DNA of 64,000 nucleotides from Argyresthia goedartella (Eukaryota; Arthropoda; Insecta; Lepidoptera; Argyresthiidae), in the NCBI GenBank assembly GCA_949825045.1, contig OX463807.1:15649501-15713500 (forward strand), written 5' to 3'. A model generated the notes under the pieces. That model was given only the letters and a program-made list of their open reading frames with translations, searched no databases and was not told where the DNA came from. Shown here piece by piece: positions 23,745 to 34,125 of the stretch (positions within the stretch are counted from its first letter, which is position 1; each line of letters starts with the position of its first letter). Both the position numbers and the translations under genes were made by a program.

Positions 23745-24630
23745 AAGGAAAAATGCCATCAGATACTTAATAACCAATATTGTGACTTTTATAAAATATA
23801 TACAGATGGATCTAAGGAAAAGAGCGCCATCGGTGCGGCATTGTTTGATCCCCAGACACAAACTAAAATCAAATTTAAAATTGAGACTGATGTTTCGATT
23901 ATGTACACTGAGTTATTTGCTCTATCTGAAGCCCTATTGTCAAAACTTTGTGATATTGACGGATTCCAGAAGTGCACTTCAGCATGTGGCTCGTTGCACA
24001 TCGAGCTTTCGAGGAGTACCGATAGCTTACACTATTCTGGATTCCATTCGCCAACTAGAAATATTAAATAAAAATGTTATTATACAATGGATACCATCTC
24101 ACGTGGGGCTGCGCGGTAACGAGGAGGCGGATCGCTTGGCGAGGGAAGCCGTGTCGGACGGAATTCCTCAAAGTGTGCTGCCATTTTATACAGATGTGAT
24201 ACCAACTTTAAAACAGAACATCTTCACAAGTTGGGCTGAATACTTCAACAGCATCTCCTCACATAAAGGGATTTGGTATAAAACTATTCAATCAGAGCCT
24301 TTTCGTTACCCGTGGTTTGAGTCTTTAAATTTAGATAGAGGTTCACTTGTGACTGCATTTAGAATTCGATCCGGCCACATTCCACTTAACAAATTCGCGT
24401 TTTTGATGAAAAAAGTGGTATCTCCAAAATGCGCAGAATGTGGGATAATTGAAGACGTATATCATATTTTGGTGGAATGTGTTCGAAACGAAGCCGCAAG
24501 AAGTGCAATTTATGATAAACATATTTTTAGTTCCGTAGGAGGCTGTAATTCTATTTTAGCATTTCCTTACTCAAACGAGGCCAAAGCTTTGTATAAATTA
24601 GTTAAGGTTGGCTTACAAGCTAGGCTATGA
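23731..24630 (+). pseudogene. RNase H domain and C-terminus of the same element
   Basis: The RNase H part is in the second half of this frame: LTDSRSALQHV (about residues 78-88), IIQWIPSHVGLRGNEEADRL (catalytic Asp, His and Asp). It is followed by CAECGIIEDVYHILVEC, the CxxC...H...C motif typical of the C-terminus of I- and R1-like elements. The first RNase H strand (YTDGS-like 'IYTDGSK') is in other frames at 23790-23830, another break. Confidence 0.85.
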
Positions 24631-27581
24631 TTAGTATTAAGATGTATTAAGATTAGTATTGTAGCATTACAGGACGGCATGGTCGCTTCATTTTGTGTAC
24701 CAAGTCCTTTAAATAAAGATTAAAAAAAAAAATGCAATTTCACTACACAGTATGTTTAAAAATGAATGACTTTATTCTAAAGTCTAACTTTTTATCAGCT
24801 GCAGTAAACTGACGTTTCTAAATGTCATTCTTTAAAATGTGTCGATAGATATCAAAAACGCCCAAGTCACTTCTAAACGTTTTTTGGTTACTGACGTTAT
24901 TTTTGTAGTTTGACCCTTTTTCTCAAAAAGTCTGTTAATAATGTTTTGTGCAATTAATATTTACCTGAAAAGTCAAAAAATATAAAAATCAACATAGTTT
25001 TACTATGTAAATCAAAAATTATCGGTAATTTTTGTAAGGACTTAGGCTGATATGATATAATAGTAATGGACTTGGTCATTTTTGAAATAATTGAGCAATG
25101 GACTTGGGTCAGTTTGATTAATAGCAATAGGACTTAGGCAAGATCGATATTGACGTAATGATTGGGTACGGACTCAGAAATAAAAATGCAACATAAAATC
25201 AGAACACTTATATTATTGAAAATAATTCACTTTTACACCTATTAATACTTTTTCGGGTTTCACATGTACCTATTATTAAGTTAATAACCGAAATACAAAT
25301 ATCAGTTTGCGGACACTTCTACCGCCTTCTAAAACGTACAAAAAATAAATAAAAGCAGGAAAAATAAATTAAACAAAGTCAAATATCTCTTCTGGAATAC
25401 TACAATCATCTTCACGCTCATTAGCAGTTTGGCCGGCGTGACCGGGTAGAGCTAAAACATTTTTAAAATAAATCAACTCCGGAATTTCTAACCACTGTTC
25501 TCCGAAATGTTTTTTTAAGAGTTTATTAACATCATTTAGCTTCTCTTGTTTGATAGTAACAGGATTATTCATTCTATCAGGTAACATTTGAGATATTTTT
25601 TTACCTTTTTTTGTAATAGGCAAAAGTGGACATAAGTAATTTCTGTACGAAATTTCGCCACGCACTAGAATTTTCCGAGTCACCTTTTCAATTATTATCC
25701 GCTTGCATTTGCTTATTTGGAAATGCAGATTTTGCGTATTTTTAAGCATGATTTTGCACGCTTCTTTCCAATCAAATACAGGTACTTGATCAACAACATG
25801 ATAGATAGTCGCATTAGACGACATTAACTCGATATAGTCATCTGGAGTCAAAACATTTTCTAGACTTCGAATTTTTTTTTCAGTTATCGCGAATACTCTG
25901 TCAGGAGGAATAAAGCTGTGGCCTGTAACTGGAAAAATTATCTCAACCTTGGAAATGTCATTTTGCGTCTCGCTTAGCCATTTTGCTACCATCCCAATCA
26001 AAATTGAGTTTTTATTTTGGCCACCACACCCATCGGCCACAAGCCTAATTTTTTTTTTGCCTTCCATATTTAAACTATTTAAGCAATGGTAGACGCAAGA
26101 TGCTATTTCGTTGGAGCTTTTTGGTGCTTTGTCCTCAGTCCAAACATAGGAGAAAACATTTTGAGGTGTTAGGCTTGACTTAGAGCTGCCCACAACTATA
26201 GTGAAATTATAAATGTATAACTGCCTTGAGTAATAGGTTGATTGATCTGGTACCCTGGGCATAGGTAAATTTTTGGCAGTCAAATGAGAGGATAAGTATC
26301 TCTGGATCTTCGTCTTTCAATAGCTGAAAAAAGCATTTTGCTCTTAATTTATGAATTCTATATTGAGTACGCATGCTTTCCTTTTCGATGCTGTTTTGAG
26401 ACCTTTTTATTTTTTCTAACAGTTGAAGGCAATCTGAGCAGACATCCTGTCGTGGTGTTCCAAATCCTATGTTGAACGAAGTATTGAATACCTTTCTGAA
26501 ATAAGATTTGGTTACAGAGAAGCCCGGTGCAGCCTGATCCTCATACATTTTGTACATCTTAGTAATGTTAAGACTTGGGTCGAGATAAATTCTCCGTTTT
26601 ATCTTGCTCCTACAGTAATGTGAATCCAGAGGTTTGAATTTCATAATAAATTTCTGTACTGATTCCAATTTGGACCTAAATGCAAATCTTTTTCGATCAC
26701 CACCTCTTCTCTTCGTTGCACTGGTCCCATTTTCTGAGAACCTTTTAGTGACGCCTTTTATTCTTCCCTGTTTAATGTTTAAGAAATCACAAAAGGCTTG
26801 AAGGCAGACTGGAACATGTTCATTAGACTTGTATTCGGGAACAAAAAAATGATTGGAATAAGATTTTTGGTTCCTGGCATTTGTTCTTGATCGTTTTCGT
26901 TGCACTGGCTTTATATGTATATATTTAAGCATAAGGTTATCTTGATCAATTTTTCTGTTACTTGAATAGAACTTCTTATGGAAGTAGAAAATGGTATTAG
27001 AAGTTAAAGTCTCACATTTGTATTTACATTTTTTTGGGTGCTTGCATGTGGGCTTTTTGGGTAAAGATTTCGCCGAGTACCTGTAAAGAAAAAAGATATA
27101 CTTACTAACGTAAAAATCGGCACATTTTACCCGTCTGAAATCCCATTAACGTTATTTGAGTAAGTACATTCAGGAGCAGAGACACCTGACCCACCCGATC
27201 CCATACAAAGCTGAGAGTAGCTTACGATCGAGTTTTTTCACCAATAGTTAGTGAGGTTTAGGTGAAATTTTAAGTAAGGGGGGTAAGAAGATCGGGTGGG
27301 TCAGATTGTCAGATTTCTCTGCCCCTGACTGTACCTAACAAACTTAAGTTAGAGTTGACGAATACACATAACTTTATCTCTGTCTGGTTAAAAAAAATAA
27401 AGCAATGAAAATCAAGAAATAATAAAACAATCACTTTTGAATTTAATATGTAAGTTCGTATTTGTTACTTAGTTTGGTTAATAAATGTTTCATTATAAAT
27501 TATTACAAGTAATAATACCATTTTTCTATTTTGTAATAATTATTCGCCGTAAAAATCTCAAAGCATTTATTAGGGGCTCAC

Positions 27582-28817
27582 CTTTAGCGGATGACCTACT
27601 CACTGGGGCGTCCAAACTTTTTTAGCATCATGCTGGGGTCATTTGATCATCTTTCTGAAAGTTTCAGGGTGCGGAATTCAATAGTTTTTAAGATATGATT
27701 TTTTGAAAATCTGAAAATACTTTGTAAAATTATGTAACGCAACGCAAATAATATGTTTAAATCTTGTCTGTGGTCAAAATTACCTACATTTCGTTGTACG
27801 CATATTTGAAAAGATGAGAATTCTCTAAAAAAAGGAGGAAATGTGGAATCTTTTTTTAATAATACCTATTTTAATAAAAACGTTCATTAAACTTGCAATT
27901 TATGTTTGTTTATTTATTTTACGTCAATCAAAGTTAATTTAGTATTTCTTTCGTAAAATATCACTTTTGATAATAAAAAGGTTGTAATTTTTGTTTAAAA
28001 CGGAACACATTTTGTTGGGGCGTTTTGCCGCGTTTTTGGTTGGGCGGCAAAGTAGTAGTCCCTTTTCTAGTAGTTTCGCGAATGTTCTATTTTCTTGTTC
28101 TCTCGATATTTACAAGCAAAAACAACTGGCTAGAGTAGGTTATTGTGGCTACTTTTCAATCGGGTTATAGGTTATGTTAGAACGTTGAAGAAGATAAACC
28201 GGAGCGGAGCGTATGCAAACAAAAACTATTGGCTAGAGTAGGTTATTGTGGCTACTTTTCAATCGGGTTATAGGTTATGTTAGAACGTTGAAGAAGCTAA
28301 ACCGGAGCGGAGCGGAGCGTATGCAAACAAAAACAATTGGCTAGAGTAGGTTATTGTGGCTACTTTTCAATCGGGTTATAGGTTATGTTAGAACGTTGAA
28401 GAAGCTAAACCGGAGCGGAGCGGAGCGCAGCGTATGCAAACAATAACGATTGGCTAGAGTAGGTTATTGTGGCTACTTTTCATGTAAATTTTGATGATAG
28501 CATTATGGAGCATTTGTGGAGGAGAAAGGTGTCGAGGCAGAAAAGTGACCCTTTCGAAGAAAGCAACTAGGCATTTCCGCGCGGGGGGGGAGTAGTAGGG
28601 GGGGGGCATCTACCCCCTTCCCCCTCCCCCCACTTAAAGATCAAGGTCAGTCTAAATTTTGTTTTAATTTAACAACATAACCTCAAAACTTTAAATAATC
28701 ATATCTCAGAAACTAGACATTTCCGCGGGGGGGGAGAAGTAGGGGGGGCATCTACTCCCCTCCCCCATCCCCCCCCTCCCCCCCTCAGGGTCAACAAAAG
28801 TAGGTCATCCGCTAAAG
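27582..28817. mobile_element. Non-autonomous TIR element nested in the transposase intron
   Basis: A perfect 19-bp inverted repeat, ctttagcggatgacctact at 27582-27600 and its complement at 28799-28817, bounds 1.24 kb with no coding capacity. It contains the growing tandem repeat (28128-28480) and two G-run/C-run hairpin-like blocks (28580-28635, 28724-28790). No target duplication was recognised. Confidence 0.75.
28128..28480. repeat. Tandem repeat whose units lengthen by 5 bp
   Basis: Units start (ggctagagtagg) at 28128, 28231, 28339 and 28452. Lengths are 103, 108 and 113. The difference is one extra GGAGC-type pentamer per successive unit before 'gtatgcaaac'. The last unit is partial. Confidence 0.9.
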
Positions 28818-29695
28818 TCCTTCCATACCATATAATCACTGATAATACGTTTTCACTTACCGATCTTGTCCATTTTTGTTTTTATTGTTACTTGCACTAT
28901 CCTTCTGCTTCTTTTTTGCTAACTCTGGAGGCACAACATTCACTAAATTATCCATAATTCAAATAAAAACACAGAGCGCGTTTATTACGAGCACGTGAGA
29001 GAAACAGGAATGGCGGCCATGACAGAGGAAAGATGGCGCGTGATTGGTTGTAAAGGACTTGGGCTCGTATGATTTGAAACACCTGTGTGACTTAGGTTGG
29101 ATTGAAAAAAACTATAAATTTTGGACCTTATTTCCTTAGGCATGCCGTGGACTTAGATTGGATTGATCTAGAGCAGTGTTTTTCAATCTTTTTGTATACG
29201 CGACCCCTTTACAGGATGTAAAATTCTCACGACCCCCTTAAGACAAATACAGACAAAACTTTATTAATTTAAATGAGTATGTTTACGATTTTCTCTATTT
29301 TGATACCCATCTATAAGTGGAAATAAGTAGACTATCCCTACGGGAAAGAGACGTGATTTATATGTACGTATATATGATACCTACTTATTAATTATTTATT
29401 AGTATGAAAGGGAGCCGCAAAAGCTTTGAAAGTAAGTAGCTACGAACAAACTTGGTATAATAGGTTATAGGATGCATGCGGATCTGACTTGAACGCGGGC
29501 GAAATTTTGCGACGTTGCCATGCGTCAGCGCGAGCGAGAGGCACATATCGCGCCACCCGCACACTAGCACAGAATGTTCGTTCTTTTGTTTCAACTCTTT
29601 CTCACTTCGCGGCAGGTCAGCGATGAGTTCAGACGTTTAAAATTACCGTGTTATTGTTTTGTTTTTTCACGTGCTTGGAATCCTTGGAATTTAAA

Positions 29696-29959
29696 ATGGA
29701 TAAGTTTCTCAAAAGATCGCAGCCTTCAACATCTGGTACAAATGTTAGTGGTGGAGGTGAATCAAAACCGAAAAAAAATAGGCATTATGACGAGAATTAC
29801 TTAAAATACGGGTTTACAGTCATAAATAATAAACCTCAATGTGTAATTTGCGGTGATGTTTTATCTCGTGAGAGTATGAAACCGTCAAAACTTCTGCGGC
29901 ATCTTACGACCAAGCATCAAAAAGAAGCTGATAAGCCGTTGGGATTCTTTGAACGATAA
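29696..29959 (+). pseudogene. hAT transposase N-terminus, BED zinc finger
   Basis: 87 codons, MDKFLKRSQPSTSG... The BED finger is CVICGDVLSRESMKPSKLLRHLTTKH in type: C-x2-C-x(n)-H-x4-H at about residues 49-74. It ends at a stop right after GFFER, where related ZBED transposases continue. The region that should connect it with the catalytic part (29960-31546) is replaced by unrelated sequence and a SINE, so the gene is broken. Confidence 0.85.
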
Positions 29960-31140
29960 TTGAAAGCTCTTAGCCGCTTGATTGTTCTGGCCGCGGCAAG
30001 AAAACCCGTCGATATGCCTTTGCGCGCCAACAAAATGGTACCTATTTTGCCACCATCGACGGACCGCTCCCATCGCGTTGGGCCGCCTCACATAAACATT
30101 ATTTCTGACTCCAGTTCTCGAGTTATCCTTGAGAGTTATTTATTGTCAACAGCTGATAAAATAGGCATTTTACTGGAATAAGTGTTGATTGTATTAACGA
30201 CTTTCGTAGCTGTAAACATATACTTCAGGCGTAAAATGTACCAGGGTCAATATAAAAATTCTTATCTGAAAAAGTAAATCGTGAACCTACTAATTATATG
30301 TATATAACAGAATTCTATATTAATATTACATATGAAAAAAAAAACTCACTTATCTCAAACAAAAATATATTTTTTATTTATATTTAAACTTTCGCTCACA
30401 TTTGCTAGCGCGCCGTAATTAATATGACAGATAAAAAAAACTGTTGCTCATACAATTTCTCTAATATTTTTACTGATAACTCGTGTAAGATAATTGTTTT
30501 TCAAGATAATAACTTCATATTGACATAAAACCCTTTATTTTACTCTAAAATAAAGCAAAACATTTCCAACTTACCTGTTGGCAACATGGAATAAAAACTG
30601 CAAGAGAACAACAACAAGCAAAAGAAATATGGCATAAAATCGGGTTTTTAGCTAAATCCTTTTCATCAAGCATTAGTGGAAGGAACTAATCTCTACGAAA
30701 ATAATTAGTCCAGAACAATTATCAGCTAAAACTTCTCATTTTTTAGTATTTATCCCAGCACAATAAACAATCACAAATCACTGACGCGGCTGTTGAACGG
30801 CGGAATTAAATTGCATTCAAACTAGATCTAGCGCTATGATTGGTTGGTGGTATTGTATGTCTAAATGTTGGTAATCCCACTGGGAAGGAGTGAGTGAGAA
30901 CACCTTACGAAGTATTTCATTGGTGTAATAGAGATAAAAGGTTTCTGGCAGAAAGTCGTTGCATTTGCCTCTGGATACTAAAGTATCCAGAGGCAATCTA
31001 CGGAGAAATAAGTCGTGGATACAAAAGTATCCCGAGACAATCTACTGCAGAAAATATTTGGATACTTTTGTATCCCAATGCAATCAAGCGGTTAGTCAGC
31101 AGCAAAATAGTATGGTGAAGGTAATAAAATAGTGTTGTCC
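29960..31140. other. Interior of the hAT element, unrecognised
   Basis: 1.2 kb without a recognisable gene between the two transposase pieces. It includes three palindrome-bearing tandem units (30973-31075). The frame 29960-30181 continues LKALSRLIVLAAARKP, possibly the decayed continuation of the transposase. Confidence 0.5.
30973..31090. repeat. Three 43-44-bp units each carrying GGATAC-N4-GTATCC
   Basis: GGATAC taaa GTATCC (30973), GGATAC aaaa GTATCC (31017) and GGATAC tttt GTATCC (31060), each followed 5-6 nt later by CAATC. The spacing is 44 and 43 nt. Stems are kept while other bases vary. Confidence 0.8.
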
Positions 31141-31164
31141 TAGTCTTGTACAAAACAGTAGTAG

Positions 31165-31550
31165 TAGTAGTTAGCACGCCGAGGTCTCGGGTTCGATCCC
31201 CGGGTCGGACAAAAAGTGATATTTGAGTTTTTCTGTCAAGAAATACTCAGTATTAGATCGAAGCAGGGTTGCGAGTAATTGATTACTTTTGGTAATTGAT
31301 TACAGTTTAATTACTAATTACTCAAGTAAATGAATAATAAATAATCATTTCAATTAATGATTACTTGAGTAATTAGTAATTGAAGTATTTTAATTACAAA
31401 TTTTTGCCACTCTGGATCGAAGTCTGGATTTGTACCCGATCTGGCAATAGGCTCGCCCCTTATTATATGAGACCTAACATATTAGGTGTAGTAATACACC
31501 TCTGCCACCCCTTCGGGGAATAAAGGCGTGATGATATGAATGTTATGTGT
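31165..31550 (+). mobile_element. tRNA-derived SINE, split by a MITE
   Basis: The head 'gccgaggtctcGGGTTCGATCCCcggg' has a polymerase III B-box. The tail 'ctggcaataggctcgcccctt... cctctgccaccccttcgggg aataaaggcgtgatg' is the typical tail of a lepidopteran SINE family. The A-box is missing, so it is 5'-truncated. A 151-bp MITE interrupts it at 31264-31414. Its tail supplies the apparent start codon of the following hAT frame. Confidence 0.8.
31264..31414. mobile_element. Small hAT-type MITE inside the SINE
   Basis: Starts cagggttgcgag and ends gccactctg (weak inverted ends), flanked by a perfect 8-bp duplication gatcgaag (31256-31263 and 31415-31422). It contains a perfect 21-bp inverted repeat (31309-31329 and 31361-31381, aattactaattactcaagt...). 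151 bp, non-coding. Confidence 0.88.
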
Positions 31551-33061
31551 GTTGTTTTAATCGAGTTGCTAAAGCAGGAAAGCCGCACACAATTGCAGAA
31601 AATCTGATTTTGCCAGCTGCTCTAGATATGGTCGAAATTATGATCAGCAAGCAGGAGGCAAACAAGTTAAAAAGCATACCGCTTTCTGATAATACTATTT
31701 CACGCAGAATAAACGATATGGCCAACGATATTCGAGATCAAATAATCGAAAATTTAAAGAAGAGTCCACATTTTGCTTTGCAGTTCGACGAATCTACAGA
31801 TGTTTCCGATTGTGCTCAGTTTGTAGCATTTGTGCGCTTTGAAGCAGATGACAATATCACAGAAGAAATTTTATTTTGCAAACCACTTCCTGCAAATACT
31901 TCTGGTCAGTGTTTGTACGATATGTTTTTAGAAAGCACTTGTGACTACGACATTGATTGGACAAAATGTATCGCTATTTGCAGCGATGGAGCGAAAGCCA
32001 TGACTGGTAATAAAAGCGGACTTGTTGCGAGATTAAAATCAATAATGCCAAATGCATCATGGACACACTGTTTTCTTCATCGTCAAGCTCTAGCAGCTAA
32101 AGTTTTACCGTCTGATTTAAATGACGTGCTTACGGAGGTAATAAAAATTGTGAATTATATCAAAGGTAAAGCCTTACAAACCCGGCTCTTCAGAATTATT
32201 TGTGAAGACATGGGTTCGCTTCATCACAATCTCCTTTATCACACAGAGGTCAGGTGGCTTTCCAAAGGAAAGGTATTGACAAGAGTTCTAGAACTAAAAG
32301 CTGAACTATTAATGTTCTTACAAGATTCTAAATCTGAATATGCTAATCATTTATCTGACCCTGTTTGGCACGTGAAGTTAGCATTTCTGGCAGATCTTTT
32401 TAGCCATCTTAACAACTTGAACAAAAGCCTCCAAGGGAGAGAAGAAAACATCTTAACAGCTAAAGATAAAGTGAAAGCATTTCATATAAAACTTCGTTTG
32501 TGGTCATCTTCTCTGCAAAACAATATATTTGAGTCTTTTCCGTGTGTTCAGAAGACCGTTGAAGATAATGCAACAACACAATTACTTGTAGTAAAGGCTC
32601 TCATTCCTTCTATGATACAGAGCTTACATAATTTGCAAGAGAAATTATTAACATACTTTCCAGACTTGCACTCTGAAGCTGACAATGGGCGTACGTGGAT
32701 TTTGGTCCCTTTCTTGGATAAGTCAATAGAATTAGCAGATCTCGCTACAAATCTGAAGGAAAACCTTGTAGATTTAGCTTCTGACGGCGTGCTGAAAATG
32801 GAATATCATTCGCAAAGTATTGACGTGTTTTGGATGAAAAGAAAACTAGAATATCCAGAGCTGGCAAGGGAAGCTCTAAAATCATTAGTGCCATTTGCCA
32901 CCTCATACTTGTGCGAACTAACATTCTCCTCAATGGTGGACATTAAAACTAAGAAGAGAAACAGACTATTCCTAGAAAATGATTTAATAATAAACGTTTC
33001 TAAAATAGCACCACGCTTTGAATATTTTTTGAAAAATAAACAAGCACATCCTTCTCACTAA
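31547..33061 (+). CDS. hAT transposase catalytic and dimerisation region
   Basis: 504 codons, open. FDESTDVSD (Asp81), CSDGAKAMTG (Asp147) and RWLSKGKVL (236-244) are the conserved hAT catalytic segments of the ZBED/FAM200-like type. The C-terminal LVPFATSYLCELTFSSM (from about 447) is the hAT dimerisation motif. The first four or so residues come from the SINE tail; element homology starts at VAKAGKPHTIAENL. The DNA-binding BED part is detached upstream, so the product could dimerise but lacks its finger. Confidence 0.9.
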   Translation: MCCFNRVAKAGKPHTIAENLILPAALDMVEIMISKQEANKLKSIPLSDNTISRRINDMANDIRDQIIENLKKSPHFALQFDESTDVSDCAQFVAFVRFEADDNITEEILFCKPLPANTSGQCLYDMFLESTCDYDIDWTKCIAICSDGAKAMTGNKSGLVARLKSIMPNASWTHCFLHRQALAAKVLPSDLNDVLTEVIKIVNYIKGKALQTRLFRIICEDMGSLHHNLLYHTEVRWLSKGKVLTRVLELKAELLMFLQDSKSEYANHLSDPVWHVKLAFLADLFSHLNNLNKSLQGREENILTAKDKVKAFHIKLRLWSSSLQNNIFESFPCVQKTVEDNATTQLLVVKALIPSMIQSLHNLQEKLLTYFPDLHSEADNGRTWILVPFLDKSIELADLATNLKENLVDLASDGVLKMEYHSQSIDVFWMKRKLEYPELAREALKSLVPFATSYLCELTFSSMVDIKTKKRNRLFLENDLIINVSKIAPRFEYFLKNKQAHPSH

Positions 33062-33416
33062 TATTGTACTTTTATTGTAGTATAGAACCTTGTCATTTCT
33101 ATTTTGCCGCTTCGCGACCCCCTTAGGAAGGCTTCACGACCCCCCTAGGGGTCGCGACCCACAGATTGAAAAACACTGATCTAAAGCAATAAAATCGTCA
33201 TTTTTTCCTTAATTATTTAAATAAATAAAACTTCAAACGGTTGGTACTGGACTTGGGCGAGTTTGATATCTATCGACACAAATAATGTTAACAGCCTAAT
33301 CTCAATAGGGATGTGATTCAGTTCACAGAAGATCTAATCGTTCCATTACTGACTCATAATGATCATACTTAATTCTATTTATTACAAGCTTTTATTTAGA
33401 TTCACCTGTCCCGTTG

Positions 33417-33437
33417 TCTGTCTGTCTGTCTGTCTGT
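33417..33437. repeat. (GTCT)n microsatellite
   Basis: Five perfect GTCT units, intergenic. Confidence 0.9.
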
Positions 33438-33550
33438 AATCAAATCTTGCAAGTTAAATTTGATCCACTTCCCGGTTTCCGATTGAGCTGAAATTTTGCA
33501 TGCATGTATAAATCGGATGACAATGCAATATTATTATGACATAGAGCTGA

Positions 33551-33790
33551 TCTGATGATGGAGCTGGAAGGTGGCCATAGGAACTCAGTCATTAAACAAC
33601 GCAACCTCATCGAGTTTGGGCTCGTTTAATTCGTCTTGACGAGTACTTTGACACTAGATGGTAACCAGGGTCTGATGATGGAGCTGGAAGGTGGCCCATA
33701 GGAACTCCATAATTAAACGAAGCAACCCCATCGAGTTTGGGCTAGTTTAATTTGATTTGATGAGTACTTTGATACTAGATGTCCGACCCC
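33551..33790. repeat. 120-bp tandem duplication
   Basis: Units start 'tctgatgatggagctggaag' at 33551 and 33671, about 90% alike. A repeat I know from many moth genomes. Non-coding. Confidence 0.85.
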
Positions 33791-34125
33791 AAAGCCGAGT
33801 TAAGTCTTTAGCAGGTCTTCAAATCGAAGAACTTGACTTCGAAGAAACCTTGTAATGTTGATGCATTAAAAGATGGATAGAATGAGAACGTTACAAATAA
33901 ATAACTGGCGAATACATAACTAGTTTAAACATTATTTTACCTTACTACAAATATGTAAAAAAAAAAAAAACATATATAAATAAATAAAATACATAAACTT
34001 TAAGTGCTCAAAGCAGCACATATTATGTGAACGTTCTACGGACTACTTAATGGAAACACGCTACTACGTGCTACGAACTACGTCGTAGTAAATCTCGATT
34101 TAAAAATACTAAAAAGTTAAATATA

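Larger units (their letters stand above)
22400..24731 (+). mobile_element. 5'-truncated non-LTR retrotransposon with RNase H (I-like)
   Basis: A single plus-strand element of RT, then RNase H, then a C-terminal Cys/His segment, ending in a 3' poly(A) (24721-24731) after AATAAAG-like 'aaataaagatt'. The 5' end is cut inside the RT domain (first readable part VRPIALMSCPCKVF, from about 22410). Endonuclease and ORF1 are missing. The combination of RT plus RNase H and a poly(A) tail points to the I group. Clade is inferred from motifs only. Confidence 0.85.
25369..28955 (-). pseudogene. Transposase-like gene of the TIR element (two exons, one frameshift)
   Basis: Exon 1 is 28861-28955 (MDNLVNVVPPELAKKKQK, lysine-rich, 31 codons plus 2 nt; donor GATCG|GTAAGT). 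Exon 2 starts at 27080 (acceptor ttacag|GTACTC) and restores the frame: YSAKSLPKKPTCKHPKKCKY, a Cys/Lys-rich start, then an RNase-H-like core with LILSFDCQK, LVADGCGGQNKN and TGHSFIPPDRVFA, ending DFV at 25369. DVCSDC (CxxC) lies before the core. At about 26271 one base is missing from an A-run, splitting exon 2 into two overlapping frames (26932-26207, 26283-25369). The DGCGGQNKN motif is shared by a large set of uncharacterised insect and crustacean proteins, which I believe are annotated DUF7869. Candidate catalytic Asp residues are those of SFD and ADG; this is inference. Confidence 0.75.
29174..33178 (+). mobile_element. hAT transposon with BED-finger transposase
   Basis: Terminal inverted repeats start cagtgtttttcaatct (29174) and end agattgaaaaacactg (33178). 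Both sub-ends carry 'cgacccc' blocks. An 8-bp target duplication, atctagag / atctaaag (29166-29173, 33179-33186), has one mismatch. The interior holds the BED exon, a SINE and the hAT catalytic ORF. It lies inside the TIR transposon 24839-33279, just upstream of that element's right end. Confidence 0.92.
24839..33279 (-). mobile_element. TIR DNA transposon, superfamily not assigned, with nested insertions
   Basis: Ends pair as inverted repeats: gtgtcgatagatatcaaa at 24839-24856 and its complement at 33262-33279, continuing with 'cgcccaagtc' (about 30 bp, 2 mismatches). Both ends are bounded by AAAT (24835-24838 and 33280-33283), a possible 4-bp target duplication. Many 'ggactt(g/a)gg' motifs lie near both ends (25038, 25068, 25100, 25130; 29055, 29088, 29149, 33249). 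It encodes a spliced transposase-like gene on the minus strand. Without the hAT inside, the element is about 4.4 kb. Nested: 27582-28817 and 29174-33178. Confidence 0.8.

Noticed and set aside
28128..28480. CRISPR-like array
   Set aside because: Eukaryotic DNA, units are contiguous with no unique spacers.
31165..31215. tRNA gene
   Set aside because: Only the B-box half is tRNA-like and it continues into a known SINE-type tail.
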